Assembly (NCBI RefSeq): GCF_900168685.1
Contig: NZ_FVZN01000014.1
Coordinates: 1,364,001 to 1,428,000 of the forward strand
DNA: 64,000 nucleotides
Direction of reading: 5' to 3'
Source: Solibacillus isronensis
GTDB lineage: Bacteria; Bacillota; Bacilli; Bacillales_A; Planococcaceae
Made by a program: the position numbers and the translations under genes. Positions 7,537 through 16,942 of this stretch are shown here, in pieces. The notes beneath the pieces are model-generated. The model was not told the DNA's origin. It made no database searches and worked only from the letters and a program-made list of their open reading frames with translations. How positions within the stretch are numbered: the stretch's first letter is position 1; each line of letters starts with the position of its first letter.

Positions 7537-8430
7537 TTATTTTTGTGTCTTAACAACCGGAATATAAATATCACAAACTTTTCCTTCATCAAGCATACAA
7601 CGGTCATCGTACAATTCAAAATCGTTACAACCAGGTGCGTACTCGTAACCAGACTTAGGGAACCATTCATTAAAAATATAATTCCATGTGCCTTGAATAG
7701 CAGCTACAAAGTTTGAGGCATCAGAAGGGGGTGTTGAAAAGACAGCATACGTTGCGGGAGATACTTCACGAACATGGTATTCGCCAGCAATTTCAGCACC
7801 GTCTTTTGGTTCGACCCCGATTACATATTCAAATTCTCCGGTTATCGGATCTTCCGGGAAGCATACACCGTATTCATCGTGCTTTTTAATAAAGTTTTCC
7901 GAATGAAGTTTTTCCATTCTTCCGCCACTTATATAGTCGTCCCAAAAAGCCGGGATGGCAGTTGAGTTTTCGCCGCCAGTTGACGTCGTTTTAATGGCAT
8001 AACCAGCTAGTTTAATAGCAGGCAGTGTGACAAATTTAGGTTCCATAACAATTCCTCCAATAAAGTATTTGTACGTGCAGGCAAGGCTTGGCGGAAACGG
8101 ACGATTACTGTGCGCATGCAGACGGTAAGTTCCTGGTGAACAGCCGTAATGACGCCGAAAAGCTTTACTGAATCCAGAGTGTGTTTCAAACCCATATTCT
8201 ATCGAAATATCGAGAATCCGCTTGCCCGAAGAAAGTTCATGTGCGGCAAACGCAAGTCGGCGGTTCCGGACATAGTTCATCACCGAATATCCGGTACCCC
8301 ATTGGAATACTCGGCTGAAATGCCATGTTGAATAGCCCGCTTGTGCAGCCAAAATATCCGGACTAATATTTTCAGTAATATTCTCGTCAATAAACTCTAA
8401 AATTATCTGTAAAGTTTCTCTTGTGTCCAT
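7537..8430 (-). CDS. AraC-family regulator with GyrI-like effector domain
   Basis: A 297-residue two-domain regulator. Residues 1-105 are an AraC/XylS DNA-binding domain with two helix-turn-helix motifs: LAAQAGYSTWHFSRVFQ, and ISIEYGFETHSGFSKAFRRHYGCSPGTYR. Residues 127-297 are a GyrI-like/SOUL-fold domain (KFVTLPAIKLAGYAIKTT, ending CDIYIPVVK), which in relatives such as BmrR and Rob binds small hydrophobic or cationic molecules. This domain order matches B. subtilis YdeE-like proteins. It probably activates drug- or stress-response genes, but the target is not visible nearby. It diverges from the thioesterase gene. Confidence 0.88.
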   Translation of the reverse strand: MDTRETLQIILEFIDENITENISPDILAAQAGYSTWHFSRVFQWGTGYSVMNYVRNRRLAFAAHELSSGKRILDISIEYGFETHSGFSKAFRRHYGCSPGTYRLHAHSNRPFPPSLACTYKYFIGGIVMEPKFVTLPAIKLAGYAIKTTSTGGENSTAIPAFWDDYISGGRMEKLHSENFIKKHDEYGVCFPEDPITGEFEYVIGVEPKDGAEIAGEYHVREVSPATYAVFSTPPSDASNFVAAIQGTWNYIFNEWFPKSGYEYAPGCNDFELYDDRCMLDEGKVCDIYIPVVKTQK

Positions 8431-8624
8431 TTAAATTCCCCCAGCTGTAAAGTGATTCGTACAGTAAAATCAGTATACCAGAGCTCTGGAGGAAAACTGT
8501 TCCAAAATTGCTGTATTTGGAAATTGAAAGAAAAAGTAAAGAAGCGTGATGATATTGGATTACTGGTTTAGTTTAAACACTTCATCAATTACCCTATTAA
8601 AAACAGAATATCGATTCATTATCC

Positions 8625-8653
8625 TTACAACTCATTCACTTTAGCGCTATAAT
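8625..8653 (+). promoter_or_regulatory. Sigma-A promoter for thioesterase gene
   Basis: TTACAA, exactly 17 bp and TATAAT lie about 20 bp before the ATG, giving a very short leader. Confidence 0.7.
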
Positions 8654-8672
8654 ACCTCTAGAGGTGAAGAGA

Positions 8673-9098
8673 ATGTTTATTTCAGAAACAAAAGTAGAAG
8701 TACGCTATGCCGAGACAGATCAGATGGGTGTTGTGTATCATGCCAATTACATCATTTGGTGCGAAATCGGGCGTACGCAAATTGTGAAGGATCTAGGGTT
8801 TAACTATGCGAAGCTTGAAGAAGACGGCTATTTATCGCCTGTTATGGATTTCTCGATTCAATATAAAGCGGCAATGCGCTATGGACAAACGGCTACGGTT
8901 CGCACATGGATTGAGGAACATACGAAGCTGCGCACTACATACGGCTATGAAATTCTGCATGAAGACGGCACCGTTGCAGTAACGGCGAAGTCTCAACATA
9001 TTTTAGTGAAAAAGGAAAACTTCCGTCCGGTCGCTTTGAAAAAAATTGACGCGGCATGGGATGCCAAATATGCGGAAGTTGCGAAAATTCAAAGTTAA
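8673..9098 (+). CDS. Acyl-CoA thioesterase, 4HBT/YbgC family
   Basis: A 141-residue hot-dog-fold thioesterase. RYAETDQMGVVYHANYIIWCEIGRTQ carries the conserved Asp and the H-A-N-Y signature of the 4-hydroxybenzoyl-CoA thioesterase family; the central strand region and the C-terminal segment with ITAKSQHIL-like packing follow. It hydrolyses acyl-CoA thioesters, but chain length is not predictable. GAGGTG lies 9 bases before the ATG used here; the in-frame GTG nine bases earlier overlaps that site. It is a single gene with its own promoter and terminator. Confidence 0.85.
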   Translation: MFISETKVEVRYAETDQMGVVYHANYIIWCEIGRTQIVKDLGFNYAKLEEDGYLSPVMDFSIQYKAAMRYGQTATVRTWIEEHTKLRTTYGYEILHEDGTVAVTAKSQHILVKKENFRPVALKKIDAAWDAKYAEVAKIQS

Positions 9099-9107
9099 TC
9101 GACATGT

Positions 9108-9137
9108 CCTGTTAAATTGATAACAGGGCATTTTTTC
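9108..9137 (+). terminator. Terminator after thioesterase gene
   Basis: The stem CCTGTTA / TAACAGG is followed by GCA and T6. Confidence 0.8.
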
Positions 9138-9219
9138 TTTAACGAACTGACGAATATTGTTATAATCATATACGACCAAACGGAACTGTATATAAAAAAA
9201 CTATGAGGGAGGTGTGTTC

Positions 9220-12200
9220 ATGGCACCAAAAACAATCGCAAATATTCAAACCCGCTGTCATATTTTATTGACTAATACGGCACGTGATGCGATGAAGGAG
9301 CATGTTCCAGATGAACACGCCTTTTTTAATTTACAGCAATATTTCATTGTCGCGATTGAAAAAGTATCGGTCGATGCAGAGCAAACACATCTGAGCATCT
9401 TTTTCGATAATGATAAAAACGTAAAACTAAAAAACAAGTTTGAAGAACGTGTCGTCATCATGGACTGTGTATTTGACCGGAAAAACGGTCTTGTGGCGAA
9501 AAGCTTTCGAACACGCGGCAAAGGGACACCGGTTGTCACAAATCGCCGCGCCACAATGAAAATCCATTTCGTTGCATCCCGTATTAGCGGCCATACATAC
9601 CAGGAGCCGTTCCTAAAAGCCATTGATGAACTGCCGATTGCACAGGAACGCTTTGACTATGTCAATAAGCGGATCAGCAGCTGGGAAGGCTATTTAAAAG
9701 TGTTAAACAAAAATGCGGATATTGAAGATATTCATGCCCGTTTTTCAAGTGTCACGTTCGATGCCGATTTTTCTCATATGACCGTTCGCATTAACAACCT
9801 CGATAAAAAGCAGTGGAAACAGCTGGAGGGCCTTAGTGCGCGTTTGCGCGGCTATGTTCAGGAAATTGGGGATGTTGCTAAAATCCGCCGCAACGAAAAT
9901 ACCGTTGAAATTGCATTAAAACCGTATTACAGCAATTTAGCGCGGAGAAATGAGCTTCAGTTCCAATCAGAAGATATCGAATTCTCCAATGCTGCGACGA
10001 AATCACAGCTAAAACGCCTGTTAAAAGGATTTGAGCGGTTAAAAGAAGGATTGGCCGCAAATGCGAACCTTGAAACGATTTTATTTGAAGATAAACCTGT
10101 CATCGCCGAGCGCAGAAAAACGGTTCCTCTCGATTTCCATAACCGGCTGAATCCGTATCAGCAGCAGGCAGTCGAAGGGGCGATGAGTTCCGAAGATCTT
10201 TATGTCATCCAAGGTCCGCCGGGTACTGGTAAAACGACGGTAATTTCGGAAATTTGCTATCAAAATGCAAAAGCAGGTTTGAAAACACTTGTTGCTTCCC
10301 AATCAAACTTAGCGGTAGACAATGCATTAAGCCGGCTTTTATCGAACAAAGATATCCGGATCTTGCGTTACGGCCGTACAGAAAGCATTGAAGAAGAAGG
10401 GAAAAAGTTCATTGAAGAAAATGTTGCGTCGTATTGGCAGGAGCAGACATTTGAAGCAATCGGGCATGAAATTTCGCTCCATGAAAGAAAAGAACAGCTA
10501 TTAAATGATGAAATCAATGAAGCTCAAAATGGGATCGCCGCGCTTGAGCAAAAACAAAAAGAGCTTGAACTGCAAATTGAACAAAAAGAATCGGCAAAAG
10601 CAGAATTGCATGTTTTGGCCGAAAAGATTCTGGCATTAAAAAAAGAATTGACCGAATGCAAAAAAGAACTGGAAGACAATGAACGCAAACTGGAAAAACT
10701 GCAGGCAACACAAAGCACAGTAGCCGAAACCGTAGCGAATTTTGAACAGCAGGTAAAAGACGGATTAACTGTCGAGCAATTGACAGAACAAGCACAACAG
10801 TTGAAAGAAGCGAGAGAAAACTTCCAGCAGCAACTAACGCAAAGTCACTATAAAGCCCAACTGGATCAATTCCAGCAGCGTTTTGATGCTGTTAAAACGA
10901 AAATTGAAAAGGCCAATGAAACGTCACAGTATGATCTGCTTGTAGATAAAATTGCTTCGTTGAAAAAAGTATACGAAATTGAAGCGTTCATGAGTGAATA
11001 CAATATTCGCCGAAACTATGCAATGGACCGTTTACTTACAGCGCTGGATCGAATTCAGCCGCAAATGGAGCAGTATAAGCCAATCAAAGATGTGAAAGAA
11101 CGTCTGGAAAAGGCATTGCACTACAGCGAAACGGCGTTAGGGATCCATGTAACGCCGGACAGGCTGGATATGGGGCATCATTATACGCTGGAAGAAATTC
11201 AGGAGTTTTTGACGAAGCTGAGTATCGCTTTTAGGGACCGTCGTGTAAATGCTCAAAACGGCACTCGCTCCATCCAGGGGATTCATTTGCGCATGCAATA
11301 TATCGAGCAGCTGAACAATAAATATATGGATGCGATCCGTGAAACGGTGCTTATTTTCGAGAAGCTGAAAGAGGAGATTATTCTTCAGTTTAAAGAGCAA
11401 AATGATGTGAAAGCACTGCAACTTCAGCAGCTGGAAGAAGAGGCAACCACGGTAAAATCCCAAATGGATGCGATCAATGAAAAAATTGATCCATCGGTTA
11501 CGTTGAACCATTCCGCAGATGAGCTTGAAGAACTACTTGCAACAAATGAACTGGATCAGATGAAAACCGAAACACAACGCCAAAACCGTGAAAAGGTTGA
11601 GCTGCAACTGAACAAAAAAGCGGAAGAACTGGCAGTGTTAGATGAACAGATTGCCCTTGGTACTGAGTCTGTCGAACAGTTAACAGTTCGCTTTAAAGGA
11701 ATCAACAGCGAAGGCGTCCAGCTTGAAAAACGCCGGACAGAACTCGAACAGCTGACAAAACTGAACCCAGAGCAGGCAATCATTGAAGTAAACGAAAAGA
11801 TCGGGCTACTTACAGAAAAGATCGAGACGCTTGAAGTAAAAATCAGTTTGCTTCCGGTAACGGCAGAACTCCAAAAAGAATGGCACGGTTTACTGAAAAA
11901 TGCCAATGCCCATGACTTGGACGAAATCCGCAAATTGTATGTGAAACATGCCAATGTGATCGGGACAACTTGTGTTGCATCGGCAAATAAAGAGTTTATG
12001 GACAACTATCCGACTTTTGATGTCGTAATTATTGATGAAGTTTCGAAAGCAACACCACCGGAACTGTTACTGCCGATGTTAAAAGGCGCAAAAATCATAT
12101 TAGTTGGAGACCATCACCAGTTGCCGCCGCTTGTAGGCGATGCGACATTTGAAGAGACATTGGAGCAAGTTGTGAAAGAAAGTACAACATTTGAAGAAAA

Positions 12201-12966
12201 ACGGGAGCTTGAAAAGTTACTGGAAGAATCATTGTTCGAGCGTCTTTATAACAATTTGCCATCGCAAAACAAAACGATGCTCGCACTCCAATATCGTATG
12301 CATAAAAATATTATGTCAACTATCACACCGTTTTACGAAAATGAATCCGAACAGCTGCAATGTGGTTTAGACGATTCAGATGCCGTACGTGATCATTTCC
12401 TTGAAACATCAAAAATTACACGAAATCACCATTTACTATGGCTTGATATTCCGAATGCCAAGCCGTATTTTGAAGAGCGTATGAAAGAAGGTTCGAGTTT
12501 ATTCAATTTAGCGGAGCTGGAGCAGATTAAACAGCAGCTGCTTGAATTAAATGCCGCAACAGAACAGGCGAAAGCACAAGGGCTGATTGCTCAAGACGCA
12601 TTAAAATCGGTGGGCGTTATTTCATTCTACGCGGAGCAGGTGAAACGCATCAATCGTCTGATCGAACAGGAAATCAGTGTACCGCATTTACACATCCGTA
12701 CAGGATCTGTTGATAAATTCCAAGGGATGGAGATGGATGTGATTATCGTCAGCATGGTGCGGAATCATGACAATGAGCGCGGAGAAATCGGGTTTGCGAA
12801 AGATTACCGACGCCTGAATGTTGCCTTATCCCGCGCACGGGAACTGCTCATTATGGTCGGCAGTACCGAAATGTTTACAAAGCGTCCAAAGAGCGCGAAA
12901 ACACGGGATATGTATGCACATGTATTAACGACAGTAAAAGAGCAGGACGGCTATTTTGCTGTGTAA
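9220..12966 (+). CDS. Large UPF1/DNA2-like superfamily 1 helicase with coiled coil
   Basis: A 1248-residue protein. The N-terminal 300 residues are an unrecognised region. Helicase motif I GPPGTGKTTV sits near residue 331, then Q-S-N-L-A-V-D-N (motif Ia). A long Glu/Lys/Gln-rich coiled coil runs from about 410 to 880. The remaining motifs follow: VVIIDEVSKATPPELLLPML (II, about 935), GDHHQLPP (III), LQYRMHKNI (IV, about 1023), GSVDKFQGMEMDVIIVSMVRN (V, about 1162) and RRLNVALSRAR (VI). This is the UPF1/DNA2-like SF1B order with a coiled coil inserted between Ia and II. It likely unwinds or remodels nucleic acid; the pathway is unknown. The ATG at 9220 is chosen because GGAGG lies 7 bases upstream. 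Confidence 0.88.
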   Translation: MAPKTIANIQTRCHILLTNTARDAMKEHVPDEHAFFNLQQYFIVAIEKVSVDAEQTHLSIFFDNDKNVKLKNKFEERVVIMDCVFDRKNGLVAKSFRTRGKGTPVVTNRRATMKIHFVASRISGHTYQEPFLKAIDELPIAQERFDYVNKRISSWEGYLKVLNKNADIEDIHARFSSVTFDADFSHMTVRINNLDKKQWKQLEGLSARLRGYVQEIGDVAKIRRNENTVEIALKPYYSNLARRNELQFQSEDIEFSNAATKSQLKRLLKGFERLKEGLAANANLETILFEDKPVIAERRKTVPLDFHNRLNPYQQQAVEGAMSSEDLYVIQGPPGTGKTTVISEICYQNAKAGLKTLVASQSNLAVDNALSRLLSNKDIRILRYGRTESIEEEGKKFIEENVASYWQEQTFEAIGHEISLHERKEQLLNDEINEAQNGIAALEQKQKELELQIEQKESAKAELHVLAEKILALKKELTECKKELEDNERKLEKLQATQSTVAETVANFEQQVKDGLTVEQLTEQAQQLKEARENFQQQLTQSHYKAQLDQFQQRFDAVKTKIEKANETSQYDLLVDKIASLKKVYEIEAFMSEYNIRRNYAMDRLLTALDRIQPQMEQYKPIKDVKERLEKALHYSETALGIHVTPDRLDMGHHYTLEEIQEFLTKLSIAFRDRRVNAQNGTRSIQGIHLRMQYIEQLNNKYMDAIRETVLIFEKLKEEIILQFKEQNDVKALQLQQLEEEATTVKSQMDAINEKIDPSVTLNHSADELEELLATNELDQMKTETQRQNREKVELQLNKKAEELAVLDEQIALGTESVEQLTVRFKGINSEGVQLEKRRTELEQLTKLNPEQAIIEVNEKIGLLTEKIETLEVKISLLPVTAELQKEWHGLLKNANAHDLDEIRKLYVKHANVIGTTCVASANKEFMDNYPTFDVVIIDEVSKATPPELLLPMLKGAKIILVGDHHQLPPLVGDATFEETLEQVVKESTTFEEKRELEKLLEESLFERLYNNLPSQNKTMLALQYRMHKNIMSTITPFYENESEQLQCGLDDSDAVRDHFLETSKITRNHHLLWLDIPNAKPYFEERMKEGSSLFNLAELEQIKQQLLELNAATEQAKAQGLIAQDALKSVGVISFYAEQVKRINRLIEQEISVPHLHIRTGSVDKFQGMEMDVIIVSMVRNHDNERGEIGFAKDYRRLNVALSRARELLIMVGSTEMFTKRPKSAKTRDMYAHVLTTVKEQDGYFAV

Positions 12967-12986
12967 AAACAGGGGGATTGGATTGA

Positions 12987-13739
12987 ATGGATTTACAAAG
13001 TACAGTTACACAGCTGCAGAAAGAACTCATCCAAAACCCGTCCATTGAAATCAAAAAGCAAATGCAATACGCCATTCCAATTCACACATTGGAAGTGAAA
13101 TATCACCCGGTAATGCGTAATGCCATGGATATTTTAATGAAGATGATGCTCATTTCATTTGAGAAGGCGAAGCTTAATAATGTGGAGCTTTTAGCCGAAA
13201 TTTTATTGGTGGAACCGTTATTTATTCATGATTTGACGAATAAAATGTTACGACTGGGCATGATTGTGAAGGAACAGGAATTTGCACTAACTGCTAAAGG
13301 GAAAACACAGCTGGAATCGGGCATTTTTGAAGAGGAACTTGAAGAAACAAGTTATTTTGTTCAATACAGCCCGATTCATGAACGGCCATTGGTAGGTGAT
13401 CTGGAAGAATTTGCAGATTTGGAAGAGTTTCCGGAGCCTTTCCCGACAATCGAAACAGAAGAAATCGAAGCGATTGAAGAGACGGTGCTGATTGAGTTCA
13501 TTCAACAGCAACTTTCCGAACAACCGGTGGCGGAAGATGAAGTACCGCACTATATAACAAGTGTTGTTTCAACGGAATCGCTCCAGATAAATGATATACC
13601 GGTGATATGTTTTTTATTGTTTGATCAAAAAGAAAACAGGCATTTTGTACGGGTATACAATACATTGACACGTGTTTGGGATGAGCGACTGGAGACAATC
13701 TTATTTACTATAGAAAAAGAGCGGCTGCAGGAAGAGTAA
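12987..13739 (+). CDS. Acidic protein co-transcribed with helicase, function unknown
   Basis: A 250-residue protein beginning 20 bp after the helicase stop, with GGGGGATTGG as ribosome site, so the two form one unit. Residues 1-105 are helical, with a winged-helix look (NVELLAEILLVEPLFIHDLTNKMLRLGMI.KEQEFALTAKGKTQLE). The middle (about 110-175) is strongly acidic (DLEEFADLEEFPEPFPTIETEEIEAIEE). The C-terminal 70 residues look like mixed strands (ICFLLFDQKENRHFVRVYN). There are no catalytic motifs, signal peptide or membrane segment. It is plausibly a partner or regulator of the helicase, which is an inference from the pairing only. Confidence 0.75.
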   Translation: MDLQSTVTQLQKELIQNPSIEIKKQMQYAIPIHTLEVKYHPVMRNAMDILMKMMLISFEKAKLNNVELLAEILLVEPLFIHDLTNKMLRLGMIVKEQEFALTAKGKTQLESGIFEEELEETSYFVQYSPIHERPLVGDLEEFADLEEFPEPFPTIETEEIEAIEETVLIEFIQQQLSEQPVAEDEVPHYITSVVSTESLQINDIPVICFLLFDQKENRHFVRVYNTLTRVWDERLETILFTIEKERLQEE

Positions 13740-13758
13740 AATAATATTTTTGGAATTA

Positions 13759-13787
13759 TTGCAAAATTACAAAGTACATGATACACT
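13759..13787 (+). promoter_or_regulatory. metA: Sigma-A promoter for metA leader
   Basis: TTGCAA, 17 bp and TACACT lie just upstream of the S-box leader. Confidence 0.65.
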
Positions 13788-13802
13788 AATGACAATTTAA
13801 TA

Positions 13803-13962
13803 GTCTTATCAAGAGAAGCGGAGGGAACTTGGCCCTATGATGCTTCAGCAACCTCTAGTCCAACTAGAAAGGTGCTACTTCCAGCAAGGTGTTGACCTTG
13901 GCAGATAAGAACGGGTATAAGCCCCTCTCAATTCTGTTTTGCTGGAGTGAGAGGGGCTTTTT
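13803..13962 (+). ncRNA. SAM-I (S-box) riboswitch with terminator
   Basis: The leader contains the S-box order: P1 strand CTTATCAAGAGAAGC, GGAGGGA, GGCCC.ATGA.GC, TCAGCAACC, a variable hairpin CTAGT..ACTAG, AAGGTGCTA, CCAGCAAG, and the closing GCAGATAAGA at 13901-13910. An expression-platform terminator follows at 13919-13959, a 12-bp stem AAGCCCCTCTCA / TGAGAGGGGCTT with a T run. In known S-box leaders bound S-adenosylmethionine stabilises P1 and allows the terminator to form, lowering expression of the next gene. That gene here is metA. Confidence 0.95.
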
Positions 13963-14065
13963 ATATTGTTCTGGAACGGTTCGTTTCGCTCGTAAAACAA
14001 TGCATTGCCTGAACACGACAGATTATTAAAAGTTTATTGAAAAAGTTTATGAGGGGGAAAGTGGA

Positions 14066-15007
14066 ATGCCGATTAATATTCCAAAACATTTACCGGCGGG
14101 TGAGCTGCTTAGAAAAGAGAAGATTTTCGTCATGGAGGAAGACCGTGCGAAAACACAACAAATTCGACCGTTAAATATTTTAGTGTTTAATTTAATGCCT
14201 GAAAAAGAGAAAACCGAACTGCAATTGCTGCGCTTACTCGGTAATACACCATTACAGGTAGATGTGACATTTTTAAACACGGCTACATACGAATCAAAAA
14301 ATGTTTCCAAATCGCATTTAGATACTTTTTACCGGACGTTTGATCAAGTGAAGCACCGTCGTTTTGATGGACTTATTATTACAGGAGCGCCAGTAGAGAA
14401 AATGGATTTTGAAGATGTAGGCTACTGGAATGAAATTACGCATGTTATGGACTGGGCAAATGAACATGTCACTTCGATCATGTATATATGTTGGGGCGCC
14501 CAAGCTGCCTTGTATCACCATTTTGGCATCGGAAAATTCGAATTGCCGAAAAAATGCTCCGGTGTTTATTCCCATGTGATCACGGATTTAACAGTAGATT
14601 TAGTGCGGGGCTTTAGTGATGAGTATGTGGCACCGCATTCACGCCATACATCGGTTTCGATTGATGAAGTGCGTGCCCATCCTGACTTGCGCTTACTAAG
14701 CTACTCGGATGATGCAGGCGTGTTTATCGTTCAATCGAAAAACAATAAACATATTATGATTACAGGGCATCTGGAATATGATGCAACGACATTATCGGAT
14801 GAGTACTTCCGCGATATAGAGAAGGATCCGGACAATACGGAAATTCCGGTCAACTATTTCCCAAATAATGACCCGCTGCAGGCACCGAAAAATGTTTGGC
14901 GTGCCCATTCACATCTGTTGTTCTACAACTGGCTGAACTACTACGTATACCAAGAAACGCCGTATGAATGGCATTACGTCGATGAAAATATTGAATATCA
15001 TATTTAA
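14066..15007 (+). CDS. metA: Homoserine O-acetyltransferase (MetA family)
   Basis: A 313-residue MetA-type homoserine O-acyltransferase, the first committed step from homoserine to methionine. Catalytic Cys142 (ICWGAQAAL), His235 and Glu237 (TGHLEYD) are present. Residue 111, which decides acyl-CoA choice in this family, is Glu ([13 protein letters not shown]). Glu111 enzymes such as that of B. cereus use acetyl-CoA, while Gly111 enzymes use succinyl-CoA, so this is predicted to be an acetyltransferase despite the common MetA 'succinyltransferase' label. AGGGGGAAAG precedes the ATG. It is controlled by the SAM riboswitch directly upstream and closed by a terminator at 15041-15073. Confidence 0.95.
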   Translation: MPINIPKHLPAGELLRKEKIFVMEEDRAKTQQIRPLNILVFNLMPEKEKTELQLLRLLGNTPLQVDVTFLNTATYESKNVSKSHLDTFYRTFDQVKHRRFDGLIITGAPVEKMDFEDVGYWNEITHVMDWANEHVTSIMYICWGAQAALYHHFGIGKFELPKKCSGVYSHVITDLTVDLVRGFSDEYVAPHSRHTSVSIDEVRAHPDLRLLSYSDDAGVFIVQSKNNKHIMITGHLEYDATTLSDEYFRDIEKDPDNTEIPVNYFPNNDPLQAPKNVWRAHSHLLFYNWLNYYVYQETPYEWHYVDENIEYHI

Positions 15008-15040
15008 TGCTTATATATTTAAAACTGTAACTTAACCCAA

Positions 15041-15080
15041 AAAGCTATTTTTCTCTAGGAGAAAAATAGCTTTTTTTGCT
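15041..15080 (+). terminator. Terminator after metA
   Basis: A 15-bp stem AAAGCTATTTTTCTC / GGAGAAAAATAGCTTT is followed by T4-7. Confidence 0.9.
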
Positions 15081-15088
15081 GAACGTTA

Positions 15089-15202
15089 AAAATTGATTTC
15101 CATTCCGGGTCGGACGCTTTCCGCGGGCGTGGCCTGAGCCTGTAGTCTCAGGCGTCACGCTATTCCCGCTGGAGTCGCCTCCCCTCCATTCCAATCAATT
15201 TT
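15089..15202. repeat. GC-rich palindromic repeat element with inverted ends
   Basis: A 114-bp GC-rich island in AT-rich DNA. It is bounded by inverted AAAATTGATT (15089-15098) and AATCAATTTT (15193-15202), with CCATTCC at both inner edges. Inside, CGCTTTCCGCGGGCGTG, GCCTGAG / CTCAGGC and CACGC / CCCGC form a long imperfect hairpin. Sequences with the CGCTTTCCGCGGGC core are familiar as dispersed intergenic repeats in Bacillaceae. Here it sits between metA and the ylmA-like gene. Copy number cannot be judged from one window. Confidence 0.65.
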
Positions 15203-15273
15203 ATAAATATCGGTTTCTAATAAAGAATTTTCTTCTTATTCAACGATATACTTTTACTTAGCATCCAACTTCT

Positions 15274-16044
15274 TTATTTAATTGCGACCCAGGCACGTTC
15301 GCGTTCAATCTGCAAACTGATTTCCCGCCCGAAGAAATCGCTTAATAATTCGTCTGTTAAAACAACTTCGCGTGCATTGGCTTCGACATTTTTTCCGTCT
15401 TTCATTAAAAGCACATGGCTAAAACAAGGCAAAATTTCTTCTACATGGTGCGTAACATAAATAAGGGTAGGGCCGTTTTCTGCTTCAGCAATCTGTTCAA
15501 TCGTTTGGAGCAAGTTCTCCCGTTCGATTAAGTCCAGACCGCCACACGGCTCATCCAATATTAAAATTTCCGGATCTGCCATAATGGCCCTTGCTATTTG
15601 GACACGCTGACGTTCACCTTGTGACAAATGCTCGAATGATTTATTCGCTAAATGGTCACAGTGAAAATGCTTCATTATAGAAACCGCATGATCAATTTCT
15701 TCTTCCGTCACATCATTAAATAGGCGAAGGGCACCAAATTTGCCGCTGAGCACGATTTCAATCGCGTTATCCTGCCAGTTGAAATTATCGATCATCGCAT
15801 TGCTGACCCAGCCGATCCGCGTCCGCAGTTTCGGTATATACGTCTTGCCATATGTTTCACCCAGTACTTGGACTTTACCTTCATTTGGCCAAATATAGCC
15901 GTTAATTACTTTCAGCAACGTTGTTTTGCCGGAGCCGTTTAACCCTAAAATGGCCCAATGCTGCCCCTTTTGTACATGCCAGCTTAAATCGTTTAAAATC
16001 TGTTTGTCATTGCGATATAAATGGATATTTTCAATATGTATCAT
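15274..16044 (-). CDS. ABC transporter ATP-binding protein, YlmA-like
   Basis: A 256-residue single ATPase domain. Walker A is LGLNGSGKTTLL, followed by a Q-loop region (WVSNAMIDNF), the ABC signature LSQGERQRVQIARA, Walker B ILILDEPCGGLD, and the switch His in YVTHHVEEI. The short C-terminus ends RERAWVAIK. The overall look matches B. subtilis YlmA. No permease or binding-protein gene is adjacent (the neighbour is a YczE-like membrane protein 125 bp upstream), so it may pair with a distant permease or act without one. The ATG has AGGTGTTTTTAA upstream. Confidence 0.87.
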   Translation of the reverse strand: MIHIENIHLYRNDKQILNDLSWHVQKGQHWAILGLNGSGKTTLLKVINGYIWPNEGKVQVLGETYGKTYIPKLRTRIGWVSNAMIDNFNWQDNAIEIVLSGKFGALRLFNDVTEEEIDHAVSIMKHFHCDHLANKSFEHLSQGERQRVQIARAIMADPEILILDEPCGGLDLIERENLLQTIEQIAEAENGPTLIYVTHHVEEILPCFSHVLLMKDGKNVEANAREVVLTDELLSDFFGREISLQIERERAWVAIK

Positions 16045-16137
16045 TTAAAAACACCTCCACTTACTACTATGCACTTTTTTCCATTGTCGCGAAAGTATTT
16101 TTTGAAAATTGTAATAATTTAAATGTAAAAAAAAGAA

Positions 16138-16158
16138 AGCAAACGCATAATGTTTGCT
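16138..16158 (-). terminator. Terminator after YczE-like gene
   Basis: The stem AGCAAAC / GTTTGCT is followed by a T-rich run on the minus strand. Confidence 0.7.
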
Positions 16159-16169
16159 CTCCTCATTAT

Positions 16170-16802
16170 TTATATAACAACACTTTCGACACCTGCTGCG
16201 CGGTGGAACAGCTTTCCGTTCCATTTGAGCGCCCATTGTACGACAGGCCCTAAGCCGAACGCCATAAATACCGTACCGACTCCGACTGGTCCGCCCAATA
16301 CAAAACCTAGTACAGCAACCGTTACTTCCATTGTCGTACGTGCACGGTTGACACTCCAACCAAGACGATGCACGAACAACAGCATTAACGTATCACGAGG
16401 TCCTACACCAAGGTTTGCGACCATATACATCCCGCAGCCGAAGCCCAGCAGGACAACGCCAACAACAAACGCCAATGTTTGTTCTAACAGCGTATTCGCA
16501 TCCGGTAATACAATCAAAAATATATCAATAAATATCCCTGTCAGGAACATGTCCAAATAAGTTCCGACTTTCGGCAATCTTTTCGTGAAAAACGTATCGA
16601 CAGCCAGAATGAGCAAGCCTAAAATAATAGACCACATACCGACCGTTAAGCCAAAGTTTTTTTGTAGTCCGATATGGAGGACATCCCATGACCCAACGCC
16701 AAGTATTTGTCCTTTAATCGTCAATGCGACGCCTAATGATAAAACAATGATGCCTGCAATAAAAAATACGCAGCGCCAATAAAATTCCTGTTTCACTTTC
16801 AC
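16170..16802 (-). CDS. YczE/YitT-type integral membrane protein
   Basis: A 210-residue hydrophobic protein with about five or six transmembrane segments, starting with WRCVFFIAGIIVLSLGVALTIKG. Family features are the small-residue loop GVGSWDVLHIGL, the central VVLLGFGCGMYMVANLGVGPRDTLMLLF with G-P-R-D, and VNRARTTMEVTVAVLGFVLGGPVGVGT. The two GxG...D loops suggest an internal duplication typical of the YczE/YyaS/YitT family. In B. subtilis YczE is linked to surfactin production by an unknown mechanism. It ends in its own terminator. Confidence 0.8.
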   Translation of the reverse strand: MKVKQEFYWRCVFFIAGIIVLSLGVALTIKGQILGVGSWDVLHIGLQKNFGLTVGMWSIILGLLILAVDTFFTKRLPKVGTYLDMFLTGIFIDIFLIVLPDANTLLEQTLAFVVGVVLLGFGCGMYMVANLGVGPRDTLMLLFVHRLGWSVNRARTTMEVTVAVLGFVLGGPVGVGTVFMAFGLGPVVQWALKWNGKLFHRAAGVESVVI

Positions 16803-16942
16803 ATGTAATCCCTCATCAATCCTCGATATAATCCTTACTCATTATAACGATTGAATCGGCAAAAATGGATTTACAATAAATTCGAAACATTTGAACTTTT
16901 TGAGCGGCAAATTGTTCGTATCAGGAAGCGGAAACAGGGCAT

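Noticed and set aside
11556-12005. 149-codon minus-strand frame inside the helicase gene
   Set aside because: Complement of the coiled-coil coding region; Ser/Phe-rich translation is typical for such shadows.
13803-13962. T-box leader for metA
   Set aside because: No T-box sequence (TGGNACCGCG) is found; all S-box features are present instead.
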